Shown here: in pieces, positions 33,843 to 42,741 of the stretch | How the letters are laid out: each line of letters opens with the position of its first letter | Numbering within the stretch: the first letter of the stretch is position 1 | Assembly: GCA_028281065.1 (NCBI GenBank) | Contig: JANQKN010000163.1 | Span: 1-52,456, forward strand | Origin: Flavobacteriaceae bacterium | GTDB taxonomy: Bacteria; Bacteroidota; Bacteroidia; Flavobacteriales; Flavobacteriaceae | Direction: 5' to 3' | DNA: 52,456 nt | Made by a program: the position numbers and the translations under genes | The notes under the pieces: generated by a model | Database searches by the model: none | Told to the model about the DNA's origin: nothing | The model's input: only the letters and a program-made list of their open reading frames with translations

Positions 33843-34184
33843 TTATAAGTCGAAGTCTTCTTTTAATTCATCAAAAACCCTATGCAGTGTAGTGGAAACC
33901 AATTCTATAAGCGGAAGTACACTGTCGGTCCCCTTGGAGGTTTTGGTCCATGATTCTATTCCTGTAATCTGTTTGATTAAATCGATCCCGAACATTTCGA
34001 TATTCGGTTTCATTTTATGTGCAAACTGATAGGCCAGTTCTTTATTATCGTTCTCTATAGCTTCTTCCAAAGATGCCAAATCTGGAGGGATTTCATCCAG
34101 AAAGGTCTGTGCAACAACAGCCATAAAATCTTTATCCCCTCCCGAAATCTCATTGAGATTGTCTATAGAATATAACTTACCCAT
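33843..34184 (-). CDS. Hpt domain phosphotransfer protein
   Basis: 113 residues, a single HPt four-helix-bundle domain. The phosphorylatable histidine is His56 in FAHKMKPNIEMFG, matching the HKxK motif. It would shuttle phosphate between a hybrid sensor kinase and a response regulator; neither is in the window. The stand-alone form next to cinA is a familiar arrangement in Flavobacteriaceae. It is separated from its neighbours by 5 and 3 bp. Confidence 0.9.
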   Translation of the reverse strand: MGKLYSIDNLNEISGGDKDFMAVVAQTFLDEIPPDLASLEEAIENDNKELAYQFAHKMKPNIEMFGIDLIKQITGIESWTKTSKGTDSVLPLIELVSTTLHRVFDELKEDFDL

Positions 34185-34187
34185 ATA

Positions 34188-34799
34188 TTATTTAACTTTT
34201 ATAGAAAACAGCTCCTTATCTTCAATATAACCAGTTAACACATCATTAGCGTCCACTTTGCCTACACCTGCTGGAGTGCCTGTAAATATAACATCTCCTA
34301 TCTTCAAAGTGAAATATTTCGAAATATATTCGATCAACGCATCAATTTTCCACAACATTAAGTTGGAATTTCCCTTTTGTACGACTTTTCCGTTCTTTTC
34401 CAGTCTAAAATTGATGTCATCCACACTGGTAAACGTGGTTTTTGGCAAAAAATTACCGATTACAGCGGCTCCATCGAACCCCTTGGCCTTTTCCCAGGGT
34501 AATCCTTTTTCCTTTAGTTGCTGTTGAAGGTCCCTTGCTGTAAAATCGATCCCAAGCCCTATTTCGTCATAATACTTGTGGGCAAACTTTTGCTGAATGT
34601 GCTTCCCAATCTTCTTGATTTTTACCAAAATCTCTACTTCATAGTGAATATCGTTCGAGAATTCGGGGATGTAAAAAGGATTCTTTTTCAATAAAATAGA
34701 ACTATCGGGCTTTAGGAACAGTATAGGGTCCTTGGGGCGCTCGTTGTCCAGCTCTTCTATATGCGCAGCATAATTTCTTCCTACACAGATTAGTTTCAT
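34188..34799 (-). CDS. Fumarylacetoacetate hydrolase family protein
   Basis: 203 residues, a minimal FAH-fold enzyme. MKLICVGRNYAAHIEEL opens the protein, IHYEVEILVKI holds the metal-binding Glu pair, and VIFTGTPAGVGKVDANDVL is the conserved C-terminal block. Members are acylpyruvases or oxaloacetate decarboxylases; the substrate here is not clear. Cotranscribed between the exonuclease and the Hpt protein. Confidence 0.9.
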   Translation of the reverse strand: MKLICVGRNYAAHIEELDNERPKDPILFLKPDSSILLKKNPFYIPEFSNDIHYEVEILVKIKKIGKHIQQKFAHKYYDEIGLGIDFTARDLQQQLKEKGLPWEKAKGFDGAAVIGNFLPKTTFTSVDDINFRLEKNGKVVQKGNSNLMLWKIDALIEYISKYFTLKIGDVIFTGTPAGVGKVDANDVLTGYIEDKELFSIKVK

Positions 34800-34806
34800 A
34801 AGTGCA

Positions 34807-35580
34807 TCAGAATTTATTGTTGAGTTTCCTCAGTTTAACACGGGTAAGGACTTTTTTGGTATACAAGGGAAAGTCTGCATTGAGCAACCAACCGAAATAG
34901 CCAGGTTCTTTTTCCAAAACATCCTCCACCAACTGCCCTTTGTGCTTCCCGAACATAAAAATCTCCTGTTGTTCTTTTGTAAACCCAATATAACCGGCAA
35001 AATCCGCAAAGTTCTTGTGTGAACTGAACTGAGAAAGCCACGTAACATCGTTTTCCAAGTCGTCGTATTTATCCAGCTGGGCCAACAGTACTTCGTAAGT
35101 AGCCGTGGTATCGGCCTCTGCACTGTGCGCGTTGTCAAGGTTTTTATCGCAATAGAATTTATAGGCGGCTTCTAAAGTACGTTTCTCTTTTTTATGGAAA
35201 ATGGTCTGCACATCTACAGCCAATCCTTTTTTAAGGTCGAAATCCACATCGGCACGCAACAGTTCTTCTGCCAAAAGCGGAATATCGAAACGGTTGGAGT
35301 TGTAGCCTGCTAAATCGCTATCCTTCATTAAAGCATGTACTTTGGGAGCCAGTTCTTTAAAAGTTGGCTCGTTTGCCACCATTTCGTCTGTAATACCATG
35401 TATATCACTTGCTCCCCGGGGAATAGGGATGCTAGGGTTTACTCGCCAGGTATGGCTTTCTTTATTTCCGTTGGGGAATACTTTTAGGATGGAAATTTCA
35501 ACAATTCGGTCGGTGGCTACATTTACCCCTGTGGTTTCCAAATCAAAAAAACAGATGGGCTTCGTTAATTTTAGCTGCAT
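34807..35580 (-). CDS. DEDDh 3'-5' exonuclease (DNA polymerase III epsilon-like)
   Basis: 257 residues. Exo I is FFDLETTGVNVATDRIVEIS with Asp13 and Glu15; Exo II is AGYNSNRFDIPLLAEEL; Exo III has NAHSAEADTTATYEVL with the catalytic His and Asp. It could be the proofreading epsilon subunit (DnaQ-like) or a repair nuclease. The C-terminal part beyond about 180 ends in a FGKHKGQLVEDVLEKEPGYF-type block seen in stand-alone epsilon-like exonucleases. It is first in the four-gene run that ends in cinA. Its start lies 16 bases from a TATTTTTG box. Confidence 0.9.
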   Translation of the reverse strand: MQLKLTKPICFFDLETTGVNVATDRIVEISILKVFPNGNKESHTWRVNPSIPIPRGASDIHGITDEMVANEPTFKELAPKVHALMKDSDLAGYNSNRFDIPLLAEELLRADVDFDLKKGLAVDVQTIFHKKEKRTLEAAYKFYCDKNLDNAHSAEADTTATYEVLLAQLDKYDDLENDVTWLSQFSSHKNFADFAGYIGFTKEQQEIFMFGKHKGQLVEDVLEKEPGYFGWLLNADFPLYTKKVLTRVKLRKLNNKF

Positions 35581-35596
35581 AGTACGATTTATAGTA

Positions 35597-35620
35597 CAAA
35601 AATAACAATTGTTACTTTTG
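35597..35620. promoter_or_regulatory. Back-to-back -7 boxes in the exonuclease / 35625 divergent region
   Basis: The minus strand carries TATTTTTG (35604-35597) facing the exonuclease gene. The plus strand carries TACTTTTG (35613-35620), four bases (CGCT) before the ATG at 35625. Both match TAnnTTTG exactly. The plus-strand box is close enough that the transcript could begin at the start codon. Confidence 0.5.
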
Positions 35621-35624
35621 CGCT

Positions 35625-36248
35625 ATGGGGATTGTTTCAAAAGTTATCATCATTCTTACGGTCTTTTTTTCTTTCTGTGGAAATGCACAGGAAGAAAAGG
35701 TGATTATTTCTGAAAAGAAATCTGGAAAACGTATTGTTTTAATGGCCGAAAACAAAACGGCAGACACCCTGAATGTTTTCTTAATGGTACATGCCGAAGG
35801 GTATCGCCGAAGTGCCGATAAACCTGTTTTAAAGGATCTCCCCCCACATTCCAAAACCCCAATGATTACGCTTATAGAACTGAAGGATATCCCTTCCAGC
35901 TATACTTACGATCTAATCGTGAACAAAGAATTGGACAATGACATTCGCGTGGTACAGAAAAGGGAGGTTGTCGATATTGAAAATGCCGTAAAAGGGAAAT
36001 TGGTCATCTTTCGTATGACCCATTGCGATAAGTGTGATGCGATAATTTCCAAGTTAAAAGAGGAACGGATCCAGCACCTTGTCTTTAACATTGAAGAAGA
36101 CGGGTCCATCTATGGACAGTTCATGGCTTTTATAGATAAGGAGCTTACTTCGGAAACCCGAATTAGGTTTCCTGTAATTTGGAATAGAACATATACAATA
36201 TTTGGTTATGATAATCTTCAAAACCTTATGAAAGGTTTATCCTACTAA
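35625..36248 (+). CDS. Exported thioredoxin/glutaredoxin-like protein
   Basis: 207 residues with a signal peptide (MGIVSKVIIILTVFFSFCGNAQ). Residues about 25-120 form a beta-rich domain (VIISEKKSGKRIVLMAENKT). Residues 124-207 look like a thioredoxin fold with Cys134-x-x-Cys137 in FRMTHCDKCDAIISKL. It could be a periplasmic thiol-disulfide protein. This is not a clear DsbA or TlpA sequence; the call rests on one CxxC and the fold impression. Divergent from the exonuclease gene. Confidence 0.7.
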   Translation: MGIVSKVIIILTVFFSFCGNAQEEKVIISEKKSGKRIVLMAENKTADTLNVFLMVHAEGYRRSADKPVLKDLPPHSKTPMITLIELKDIPSSYTYDLIVNKELDNDIRVVQKREVVDIENAVKGKLVIFRMTHCDKCDAIISKLKEERIQHLVFNIEEDGSIYGQFMAFIDKELTSETRIRFPVIWNRTYTIFGYDNLQNLMKGLSY

Positions 36249-36292
36249 GTTCGATTATTTAAGAATCTAGACTACAAAAAAACACGAATTAT

Positions 36293-36300
36293 AATTTTGG
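36293..36300 (+). promoter_or_regulatory. TAnnTTTG -7 box upstream of the lipocalin-like gene
   Basis: TAATTTTG, an exact match, about 63 bases before the ATG at 36364. No -33 TTG at the ideal spacing is evident. Confidence 0.4.
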
Positions 36301-36363
36301 GCTTTTCTATACGTTGTTGTATCTAAAAAATTGCAGTTTATCACTAATTTAAACCACAACGCT

Positions 36364-36858
36364 ATGAATAAGATTAGATTAGCACTACCTCTTTTTTCCT
36401 TATTATTTATTGTAACAGCTTGTCCAGATGATGATGATGCCATTTTTCCCCAATCGGAAGAGCTTCTTATAGGGAACTGGCTACCTGCAAAGGTTGTCGA
36501 TATCTGCTCGCAAGGAGGAGAAGAAACATATACGTACACTTCTTGTGAGCAAAATGGGACGTTATCGCTTTTTTTAGATGCTACATTCGAGAGATTGGTT
36601 TTCGCCAAAAATCAAAGTGGTGAGTGCGTTATCGAAGAAACCTTGTTTGGAACATGGGAAGCAGTTAATAGTGGCTTAACTTTTACTTTTGAGGGAGGAG
36701 ACGACGATGGGACAACCGAATTTTTCGACTATATTGAAATTGATGCTAGCGGGAATACAATAAGGATTGGAAACCGTATTTATGAATCCAACGAGCCCTG
36801 CAATGGCGGGACCGGGATCACTTTCAGTTATACAGAATACTCGCGACAAATAAATTGA
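36364..36858 (+). CDS. Lipocalin-like lipoprotein
   Basis: 164 residues from the ATG at 36364; this start gives a clean lipoprotein signal (MNKIRLALPLFSLLFIVTAC), which the longer in-frame start at 36331 does not. A run of Asp follows the Cys. The body LIGNWLPAKVVDICSQ, LSLFLDATFERLVFAK and FGTWEAVNSGLTFTFEG has the short beta-barrel style of the Bacteroidota lipocalin-like family. Ligand unknown. Its stop and that of the convergent E2 gene are five bases apart. Confidence 0.75.
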   Translation: MNKIRLALPLFSLLFIVTACPDDDDAIFPQSEELLIGNWLPAKVVDICSQGGEETYTYTSCEQNGTLSLFLDATFERLVFAKNQSGECVIEETLFGTWEAVNSGLTFTFEGGDDDGTTEFFDYIEIDASGNTIRIGNRIYESNEPCNGGTGITFSYTEYSRQIN

Positions 36859-36863
36859 AACGA

Positions 36864-38186
36864 TTAAACCTCTCGATTCAAATCCCAACCTTCTAGGTAA
36901 TCGGCCACGGCTTTTACAAACTGTCCTCCCAAAGCGCCATTTACCACACGGTGGTCGTAACTGTGTGATAGGAACATTTTGTAACGGATACCGATAAAGT
37001 CACCTTCTGGGGTTTCGATCACCGCAGGTACTTTACGAATGGCTCCCAAGGCCAAAATACCTACTTGCGGTTGATTGATAATCGGGGTTCCCATTACACT
37101 ACCAAAGGTACCTACATTGGTTACCGTATAGGTTCCTCCCTGAATCTCATCGGGCTTTAGTTTGTTGTTTCGGGCTCTATTGGCAAGGTCGTTTACGGCT
37201 TTGCTCATCCCCACCAAGTTCAACTGATCTGCATTTTTAATTACAGGCACGATCAAGTTTCCATCGGGTAAGGCAGCAGCCATTCCCAAATTGATGTTTT
37301 TTCGTTTGATGATCTTATCGCCATCTACGGAAATGTTCATCAATGGGAAATCTTTCAACGCTTTGGCAACGGCTTCCATGAAAATGGGAGTAAAGGTCAG
37401 CTTTTCACCTTCGCGCTTTTCGTAAGCGTCTTTTACCTTCTTACGCCAGTTCCAAATATTGGTTACGTCGCACTCCACAAAACTCTGTACGTGAGCCGAA
37501 GTAGAAACGCTTTCAACCATATGGTGGGCAATTAATTTACCCATACGTGTCATTTCGATGATTTCGTCCTCTCCATTTACGGATACTGGAGTAGCAGGCT
37601 TACTTGGCGCTGGTTTAGAAACAGCAGAAGAAGCAGGTGTTTTTGGCGCCTCTGTTGCGGCAGGTGCTTTTCCTCTGTTCTCTACATACCCTAGGATATC
37701 ATTTTTGGTTACCCTTCCGTCTTTCCCGGTTCCTGGGATAGCATCCAATTCGGCTTGCGAAATCCCTTCTTGGGAAGCAATGTTCTTAACCAATGGGGAA
37801 TAGAAACGGTCACCAGAACTTTCTATCGCTGTTTGGGTAGCTTCTTTGGCCACTTCTACCGTTTTCTCAACGGCAGCGACTGTTTCGGGAGCTGGCTCAG
37901 AAACCTCAGCAGGAGCTGTTTCAACAGCAGCGGTTGCAGTATCACCGTCCGTTTCTATAATGGCTAAGGTTTGTCCTACTTGTACCACATCGTCCACCTG
38001 AAAAAGGATTTCGACCAAGGTACCGTCTACCTCACTGGGAACTTCGCTATCCACTTTATCGGTAGCAATTTCCAACACGGCCTCATCTGCTTCTATGGCA
38101 TCACCCACATTTTTAAGCCAGTTGGTTACTGTTGCTTCTGCAACACTCTCTCCCATTTTTGGTAATTTCAGTTCAAATCTCGCCAT
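36864..38186 (-). CDS. Dihydrolipoamide acyltransferase (2-oxoacid dehydrogenase E2)
   Basis: 440 residues. The lipoyl domain holds Lys44 in EIATDKVDSEVPS, the attachment site. An Ala/Pro/Glu-rich linker follows, then the peripheral-subunit-binding domain (SPLVKNIASQEGISQAELDA). The catalytic domain ends with SHSYDHRVVNGALGGQFVK, a variant of the HxxxDG motif. It transfers an acyl group to CoA in the pyruvate, 2-oxoglutarate or branched-chain complex. Because E1 and E3 are not adjacent, the complex cannot be decided; a branched-chain (BkdB) type is plausible. A TAATTTTG box lies about 30 bases upstream. Confidence 0.93.
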   Translation of the reverse strand: MARFELKLPKMGESVAEATVTNWLKNVGDAIEADEAVLEIATDKVDSEVPSEVDGTLVEILFQVDDVVQVGQTLAIIETDGDTATAAVETAPAEVSEPAPETVAAVEKTVEVAKEATQTAIESSGDRFYSPLVKNIASQEGISQAELDAIPGTGKDGRVTKNDILGYVENRGKAPAATEAPKTPASSAVSKPAPSKPATPVSVNGEDEIIEMTRMGKLIAHHMVESVSTSAHVQSFVECDVTNIWNWRKKVKDAYEKREGEKLTFTPIFMEAVAKALKDFPLMNISVDGDKIIKRKNINLGMAAALPDGNLIVPVIKNADQLNLVGMSKAVNDLANRARNNKLKPDEIQGGTYTVTNVGTFGSVMGTPIINQPQVGILALGAIRKVPAVIETPEGDFIGIRYKMFLSHSYDHRVVNGALGGQFVKAVADYLEGWDLNREV

Positions 38187-38216
38187 AACGCTAGAAACTC
38201 AATTTTATATTTTGTG

Positions 38217-38224
38217 CAAAATTA
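38217..38224 (-). promoter_or_regulatory. TAnnTTTG -7 box of the E2 gene
   Basis: Minus strand reads TAATTTTG, an exact match, 30 bases before the ATG at 38186. The -33 element is not obvious. Confidence 0.45.
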
Positions 38225-38300
38225 ATAAATTTTACGTCGATCTATTTTAAATATTTCAAAAATAACTCCACCTAAGCTCGTTTAATTACGAATTTGATAA

Positions 38301-39431
38301 TCAGAGCAGAAGCACGCCCCCTTTTTCGTCACTTTGGTCACTTCCGATGATAAAATTACAACCTGGCGGCTTAATTCGGAAACCGTTTTGCTTGTTTTTA
38401 AGAAGTTGCATAACACTGAATATTTGCCCGTACGAAATGTAATCTACATCAAAAACACACAAGGTATTATGAAAGGTGGCTCCTTCCAATATCATTTTGG
38501 ATGCCGATTTTACGGGAATCGTGAAATGCTGTGAGATTTTTTCTAACAGGTTTATATTTTCCGTAAAAACCAATACCTCGGTAAGCTGAAGTTGGGGTTG
38601 CTGTTTTTTCTTTTCCCTTAGTTTTCGTGCCCCTTTGGCAATTTGAACCCCTACAGCTACAGCCATGTTCAATATAGGGTTTCCCTTAAAATGTTTTTTA
38701 TAGAAAATGCGCATGGCGCCGTAAAAACGATTTAGATATGCAGCATCTTTTTGGGTACTTTCCCCTTTATAGTGCAACATAGATAGGCTTCCCAGGTATT
38801 TATTCTGATAGCCTGCTTTCATCAACTTATACGATAGGTCGATGTCCTCGCCATACATAAAATAATCTTCGTCCAATCCCCCTACTTGTTCATAGACTTC
38901 CTTTCGCATCAACATAAAAGCACCTACGAGTACGTCTACATCGCCTTCCTCCTTTTCACTTAGGTACTTTGCATAATAGCCATTCTTACCGCTGGTTCTT
39001 CCTATTAATTTTAATAGAGATCGCTTTGGGGTGGGTAGGTTTCGCTTGCTTTCGGGTAAAAAGTTCCCAGTTCCATCCATTAAATAGATGCCCAATGCTC
39101 CTAAATCGGTATTCCCCTCAACATACTGCAACGCTTTGCTAAACGTGTGTTCTGCTACAGCTGTATCTGGGTTAAGGATACAGACATACTCCCCTTTTGC
39201 CATGGCCACCCCCTGATTGTTTGCTTTACTGAAACCGACATTTTCTGAATTCTCCAACAACGCAATGTGTGGAAACTTCTCCTTCACCATCTGGCAACTA
39301 TCGTCTTGCGAATTGTTATCGACCACAATAATTTCTGCGTTGATGCCTTTAAGGGACCGCTCCACGCTTATAAGGCATTGCTCCAAAAAATAGCGCACAT
39401 TGTAGTTTAGGATGACAACGGATAGCTTCAA
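38301..39431 (-). CDS. GT2 family glycosyltransferase
   Basis: 376 residues. The GT-A fold start (MKLSVVILNYNVRYFLEQCL), IIVVDNNSQDDS and YVCILNPDTAVAEHTF (the donor/metal-binding region) fit GT2 enzymes. FMYGEDIDLSYKLMKAGYQN is the conserved acceptor block of the rhamnosyltransferase-like branch. A basic segment follows, and a C-terminal part after about 290 with no recognised domain. It transfers a sugar to a cell-surface glycan or lipid; acceptor unknown. It starts 4 bp after recR on the same strand. Confidence 0.9.
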   Translation of the reverse strand: MKLSVVILNYNVRYFLEQCLISVERSLKGINAEIIVVDNNSQDDSCQMVKEKFPHIALLENSENVGFSKANNQGVAMAKGEYVCILNPDTAVAEHTFSKALQYVEGNTDLGALGIYLMDGTGNFLPESKRNLPTPKRSLLKLIGRTSGKNGYYAKYLSEKEEGDVDVLVGAFMLMRKEVYEQVGGLDEDYFMYGEDIDLSYKLMKAGYQNKYLGSLSMLHYKGESTQKDAAYLNRFYGAMRIFYKKHFKGNPILNMAVAVGVQIAKGARKLREKKKQQPQLQLTEVLVFTENINLLEKISQHFTIPVKSASKMILEGATFHNTLCVFDVDYISYGQIFSVMQLLKNKQNGFRIKPPGCNFIIGSDQSDEKGGVLLL

Positions 39432-39435
39432 GACC

Positions 39436-40056
39436 TCAAGAGTTTTTTAGGGAAGATTCGAAAGGGATTCTGTGCAATATACTTCTACCTAGGGTTACTT
39501 CGTCTGCATATTCTAACTCATCGCCCACAGAAATTCCTCGGGCAATGGTCGTTGTAGTAACATTGCACCCTTCTATCTGTTTGTAAATATAAAAATTGGT
39601 CGTATCCCCTTCCATTGTGGAGCTTAGGGCAAAGATAAGTTCGGAAACCGTTCCTTTTTTTACCTTTTCCACCAAGGATGAAATAGAAAGATCACCTGGA
39701 CCTATCCCATCCATAGGGGAGATTTTACCGCCCAACACATGATAATGCCCTCTGTACTGACTGGTGTTTTCTATAGCCATCACATCCCTTAGGTCTTCTA
39801 CCACACAAATAAGGGATTCGTCCCGATTGGGGTTGGCGCAGATTTCACAGACTTCGGTATCGGAAATATTATGGCAGTTCTTACAAAAATTGATGGATTC
39901 CCTTAATTGCAACAAACTCTGCGAAAGCAACTGGGTTTGTTCCACGGGTTGTTTCAGTAAATGCAACACCAAACGCAGTGCCGTCCGTTTTCCAATCCCT
40001 GGCAACTGAGACACTTCGTTGACTGCGTTTTCCAATAATTTTGAAGAAAAATCCAT
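39436..40056 (-). CDS. recR: Recombination protein RecR
   Basis: 206 residues. An N-terminal helix-hairpin-helix ([17 protein letters not shown]), the zinc-finger [16 protein letters not shown] and a Toprim domain starting [16 protein letters not shown] identify RecR. Full length is as expected (about 200). It acts with RecF and RecO to load RecA on gapped DNA. It heads a two-gene unit with the GT2 gene. Confidence 0.97.
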   Translation of the reverse strand: MDFSSKLLENAVNEVSQLPGIGKRTALRLVLHLLKQPVEQTQLLSQSLLQLRESINFCKNCHNISDTEVCEICANPNRDESLICVVEDLRDVMAIENTSQYRGHYHVLGGKISPMDGIGPGDLSISSLVEKVKKGTVSELIFALSSTMEGDTTNFYIYKQIEGCNVTTTTIARGISVGDELEYADEVTLGRSILHRIPFESSLKNS

Positions 40057-40076
40057 AGGTGAAAGTTGGGGGCAAG

Positions 40077-40119
40077 ATAAAAAAAATGCTTCAGAAACCC
40101 GATGGTTTACTGAAGCATT
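40077..40119 (-). terminator. Terminator of the T9SS beta-propeller gene
   Basis: AATGCTTCAG and CTGAAGCATT pair perfectly over 10 bp around a 15-base loop, with a run of Ts after the stem on the minus strand. It lies 22 bases past the stop at 40142 and just ahead of recR. Confidence 0.9.
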
Positions 40120-40141
40120 CCTCTATAGAAATATATGCTGC

Positions 40142-42637
40142 CTATTGCTTGATCAACCGTTTGGTTACGGTACCAAAATCGGAATTCATTCTTACAAAAT
40201 AAACCCCTGCATTAAGCGCAGATACATCGATCGTATGTCTTCCATTGATTTCGATGTTAGGCTGATAGATCACCAATTTCCCAGCCATATCGAACACACG
40301 GATATCGGTTTCCATAGCTTCCGTAAGCTGAATGGTTACTTCGTTGTTTGCTGGGTTAGGCAACAGGTTTACTTTTTCGTCGGTCAATACCGCGTCATCG
40401 GTGCCCAAGATTGTACCGTATTGGGTTGGGGAAGCCCAAAGCCCTCTTCCGTAAGAACCTGCATAGATTTTACCTTCTGCAAAGTTGATCTCCAATTCGT
40501 TGATGATTACATTGGGAAGGTTATTGAAATAAGGTTGCCAATCGGTAAAGGTGTTGTCTATATAATAAATACCATAATCCATCCCTACGTACAACCCATC
40601 TTCTCCATTGTTATCCCAAACTACAGAGAGTGCTTGGAAATTAGGAAGGTTCATTAAGTAGGAAGTCCATGTTTGCCCTCCGTCTTCGGTAATGTATACT
40701 TTCCCTGAGCCATTGGTAGCTACAGCCACCTTGTTCTCATCTTCAGGATGGATCGCTATACTATTGATAACACCTCCTGGAATGGTTAGCTGTTCCCAAT
40801 CGGTAGCGCCGCCATCGCCTGTACGATAAATGAAGCCTCCACGGGAAGCATAAATAACCTGGTTGTTGGTTCTCGCAATCTTCATTTCGTCCAAACTCAC
40901 TAAGAGATCTTGTGAAATAGGGGTCCAACCACTCCCAAAGTTGGTAGACTTATACACCCTGTCATACCCTACATAAATAGTACCATCCACCACAGGATCT
41001 TGCTCAAATGGGGTAACCCAGTTTCCACTTCCTGGGGGTGGTTCTGGCAGATTGCTTAGGGTTTGCCCTCCATTCGTAGTTCGGTACATCGCTCCAAACT
41101 GAATCATGGCAAACATGGTGTCGGTGTCGTTCTTATCCACAAACCCTTCCATTCCATCGGCTCCTACCCAATCGATCCATTCGCCTGTGCTTTCGGTATA
41201 GAACGAAGAACCATTGTCTTGGGATCCTCCAGTTACGATAGCATCTTCGGTTCGGGAAACCCCTATTTTATAAAATTGACGAATTCCAATTCCTACGGTA
41301 AGGTCCTCGTACATGTCTGAGCTAGTAACTGCTGGTGTTTCTGCTTTGAAGATTCCTCCATCGGTTCCTACATACAAGGTCCCTCCAGAAAACTCCAGAA
41401 TATCCACATCGGCATGACAGTATCCTACGTTGGCGTTATTAGCGTCCAAAGGAATCCAATCGCTGGTGTTGGAGAAGTTCTGTCCTCCATCCAAAGAACG
41501 CCAAGTAAGGATCCCAGCAATATGAACTTCGTCCACATCGTTTGGGTTTACGGTAATGTCCATATCGCGCGGAGCTTGTCCTCCATCTTCAAAACCAGCG
41601 GTATCATATCCAAAGTAGTTTCTTCCGGGATGAGGAAGTTCAGTAAATGTATCTCCACTATCATCGGACCTATAAATCCCTCCAAACTGACTTCCATCGG
41701 CATCCACCACATAGACGACATTGGGGTCGTCTGCAGAAACCCCCATCATTTTTGCTCCATTGTCGAATCCTACAATTTCTGTAAAAGTAGCACCTCCATC
41801 GGTAGATTTATGAACCCCAAAACCAGAGGCATATACTGTATTTGTATCTCCAGGTTTGAATTCTACATCATATCCTCCAGGACCGGCAACTTGGGTCCAG
41901 TTAGCACCACCGTCAGTCGTGCGGAAAATTCCAATATTGGAAGAAGTCGCAAAGATCATATTAGAATCGTTGGGATTTACCAAGATTTTGTTCACAACAA
42001 AATTGCTAACATCCCCAATTTCGTTCCAGGTACCTCCTGCATCGGTAGATTTATAGATTAACCCAGACGAAGACCCGAAGTAATAGGTGTCGGAATCGTT
42101 AGGATCTATGGTTACAGAGTACACATACATATTGGAGAAGTTGTCACTTAACGGGGTCCAAGTGGCTCCTCCGTCGGTGGTTCTCCATACTCCTCCAGTG
42201 TTGGCCCCTACAATAATATGGTCGGTATTGGTAGCATCTACAGATACCCCCGTAATTCTTCCCACCCCAGGGTTCCATGAAGTAGAAGCATTCCAGTTAA
42301 GGGGGCCTAATTCTTCCCAGTTATCGTTAAGGGAGGCCCTTTGTCCTGCGGTATTGTTTAGATACGCATTGTAATTTTCGAGTTCGGCTAGTCTTTCGGT
42401 GACTGGGGTAAGGTAGCCTTGTTCATTCTTTAAACGATTGGCCATGTATTCCCAGCGCTTAAATTGTTTGTATCCAGAGCCCCGGCCTTTGTCTTTGTCT
42501 GCAAAATAAGCTTCTGCATTTTCAACGACTTCGGCAACCGAGTGGGTTCCTTCTTCGATCATTCTTAAATACTCCTGGGCAGAGACCGAAGAGCAAATCA
42601 ATGCTGTGCAAGCACATAGTAATGTTTTAAGTTTCAT
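40142..42637 (-). CDS. Sortilin/BNR-type beta-propeller protein secreted by T9SS
   Basis: 831 residues from the ATG at 42637 (MKLKTLLCACTALICSSVSA); an upstream in-frame ATG at 42658 adds seven residues with no better signal. About 130-750 is built of VPS10/BNR-like propeller blades with many TTDGGATWT, STDAGGTWN and STDGGATFTE repeats (Asp boxes). The last 80 residues are a type A sorting domain (LLPNPANNEVTIQLTEAMET; GVYFVRMNSDFGTVTKRLIKQ). It is expected on the cell surface or in the medium. The activity is unknown; glycan binding or adhesion are options. A terminator follows and a TACTTTTG box lies 35 bases upstream of the start. Confidence 0.9.
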   Translation of the reverse strand: MKLKTLLCACTALICSSVSAQEYLRMIEEGTHSVAEVVENAEAYFADKDKGRGSGYKQFKRWEYMANRLKNEQGYLTPVTERLAELENYNAYLNNTAGQRASLNDNWEELGPLNWNASTSWNPGVGRITGVSVDATNTDHIIVGANTGGVWRTTDGGATWTPLSDNFSNMYVYSVTIDPNDSDTYYFGSSSGLIYKSTDAGGTWNEIGDVSNFVVNKILVNPNDSNMIFATSSNIGIFRTTDGGANWTQVAGPGGYDVEFKPGDTNTVYASGFGVHKSTDGGATFTEIVGFDNGAKMMGVSADDPNVVYVVDADGSQFGGIYRSDDSGDTFTELPHPGRNYFGYDTAGFEDGGQAPRDMDITVNPNDVDEVHIAGILTWRSLDGGQNFSNTSDWIPLDANNANVGYCHADVDILEFSGGTLYVGTDGGIFKAETPAVTSSDMYEDLTVGIGIRQFYKIGVSRTEDAIVTGGSQDNGSSFYTESTGEWIDWVGADGMEGFVDKNDTDTMFAMIQFGAMYRTTNGGQTLSNLPEPPPGSGNWVTPFEQDPVVDGTIYVGYDRVYKSTNFGSGWTPISQDLLVSLDEMKIARTNNQVIYASRGGFIYRTGDGGATDWEQLTIPGGVINSIAIHPEDENKVAVATNGSGKVYITEDGGQTWTSYLMNLPNFQALSVVWDNNGEDGLYVGMDYGIYYIDNTFTDWQPYFNNLPNVIINELEINFAEGKIYAGSYGRGLWASPTQYGTILGTDDAVLTDEKVNLLPNPANNEVTIQLTEAMETDIRVFDMAGKLVIYQPNIEINGRHTIDVSALNAGVYFVRMNSDFGTVTKRLIKQ

Positions 42638-42672
42638 AGCGGTATGTTTTGTATTCAAAAATTGGAATTTCC

Positions 42673-42680
42673 CAAAAGTA
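42673..42680 (-). promoter_or_regulatory. TAnnTTTG -7 box of the beta-propeller gene
   Basis: Minus strand reads TACTTTTG, an exact match. A TTG lies 23 bases further upstream, at the long end of the allowed spacing. The 5' leader would be about 30 bases. Confidence 0.6.
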
Positions 42681-42741
42681 GCAAAAAATCATGGGCAAAT
42701 CGTCAATCTTTGTATTTTTACCCAACTCCAATTATCAGTAT

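Noticed and set aside
40019-40657. 212-residue plus-strand ORF opposite recR and the propeller gene
   Set aside because: It spans parts of two well-supported minus-strand genes and the terminator between them, with no recognisable domain.
41414-42061. 215-residue plus-strand ORF opposite the propeller gene
   Set aside because: Antisense shadow of repeated Asp-box codons; no start signal or family resemblance.
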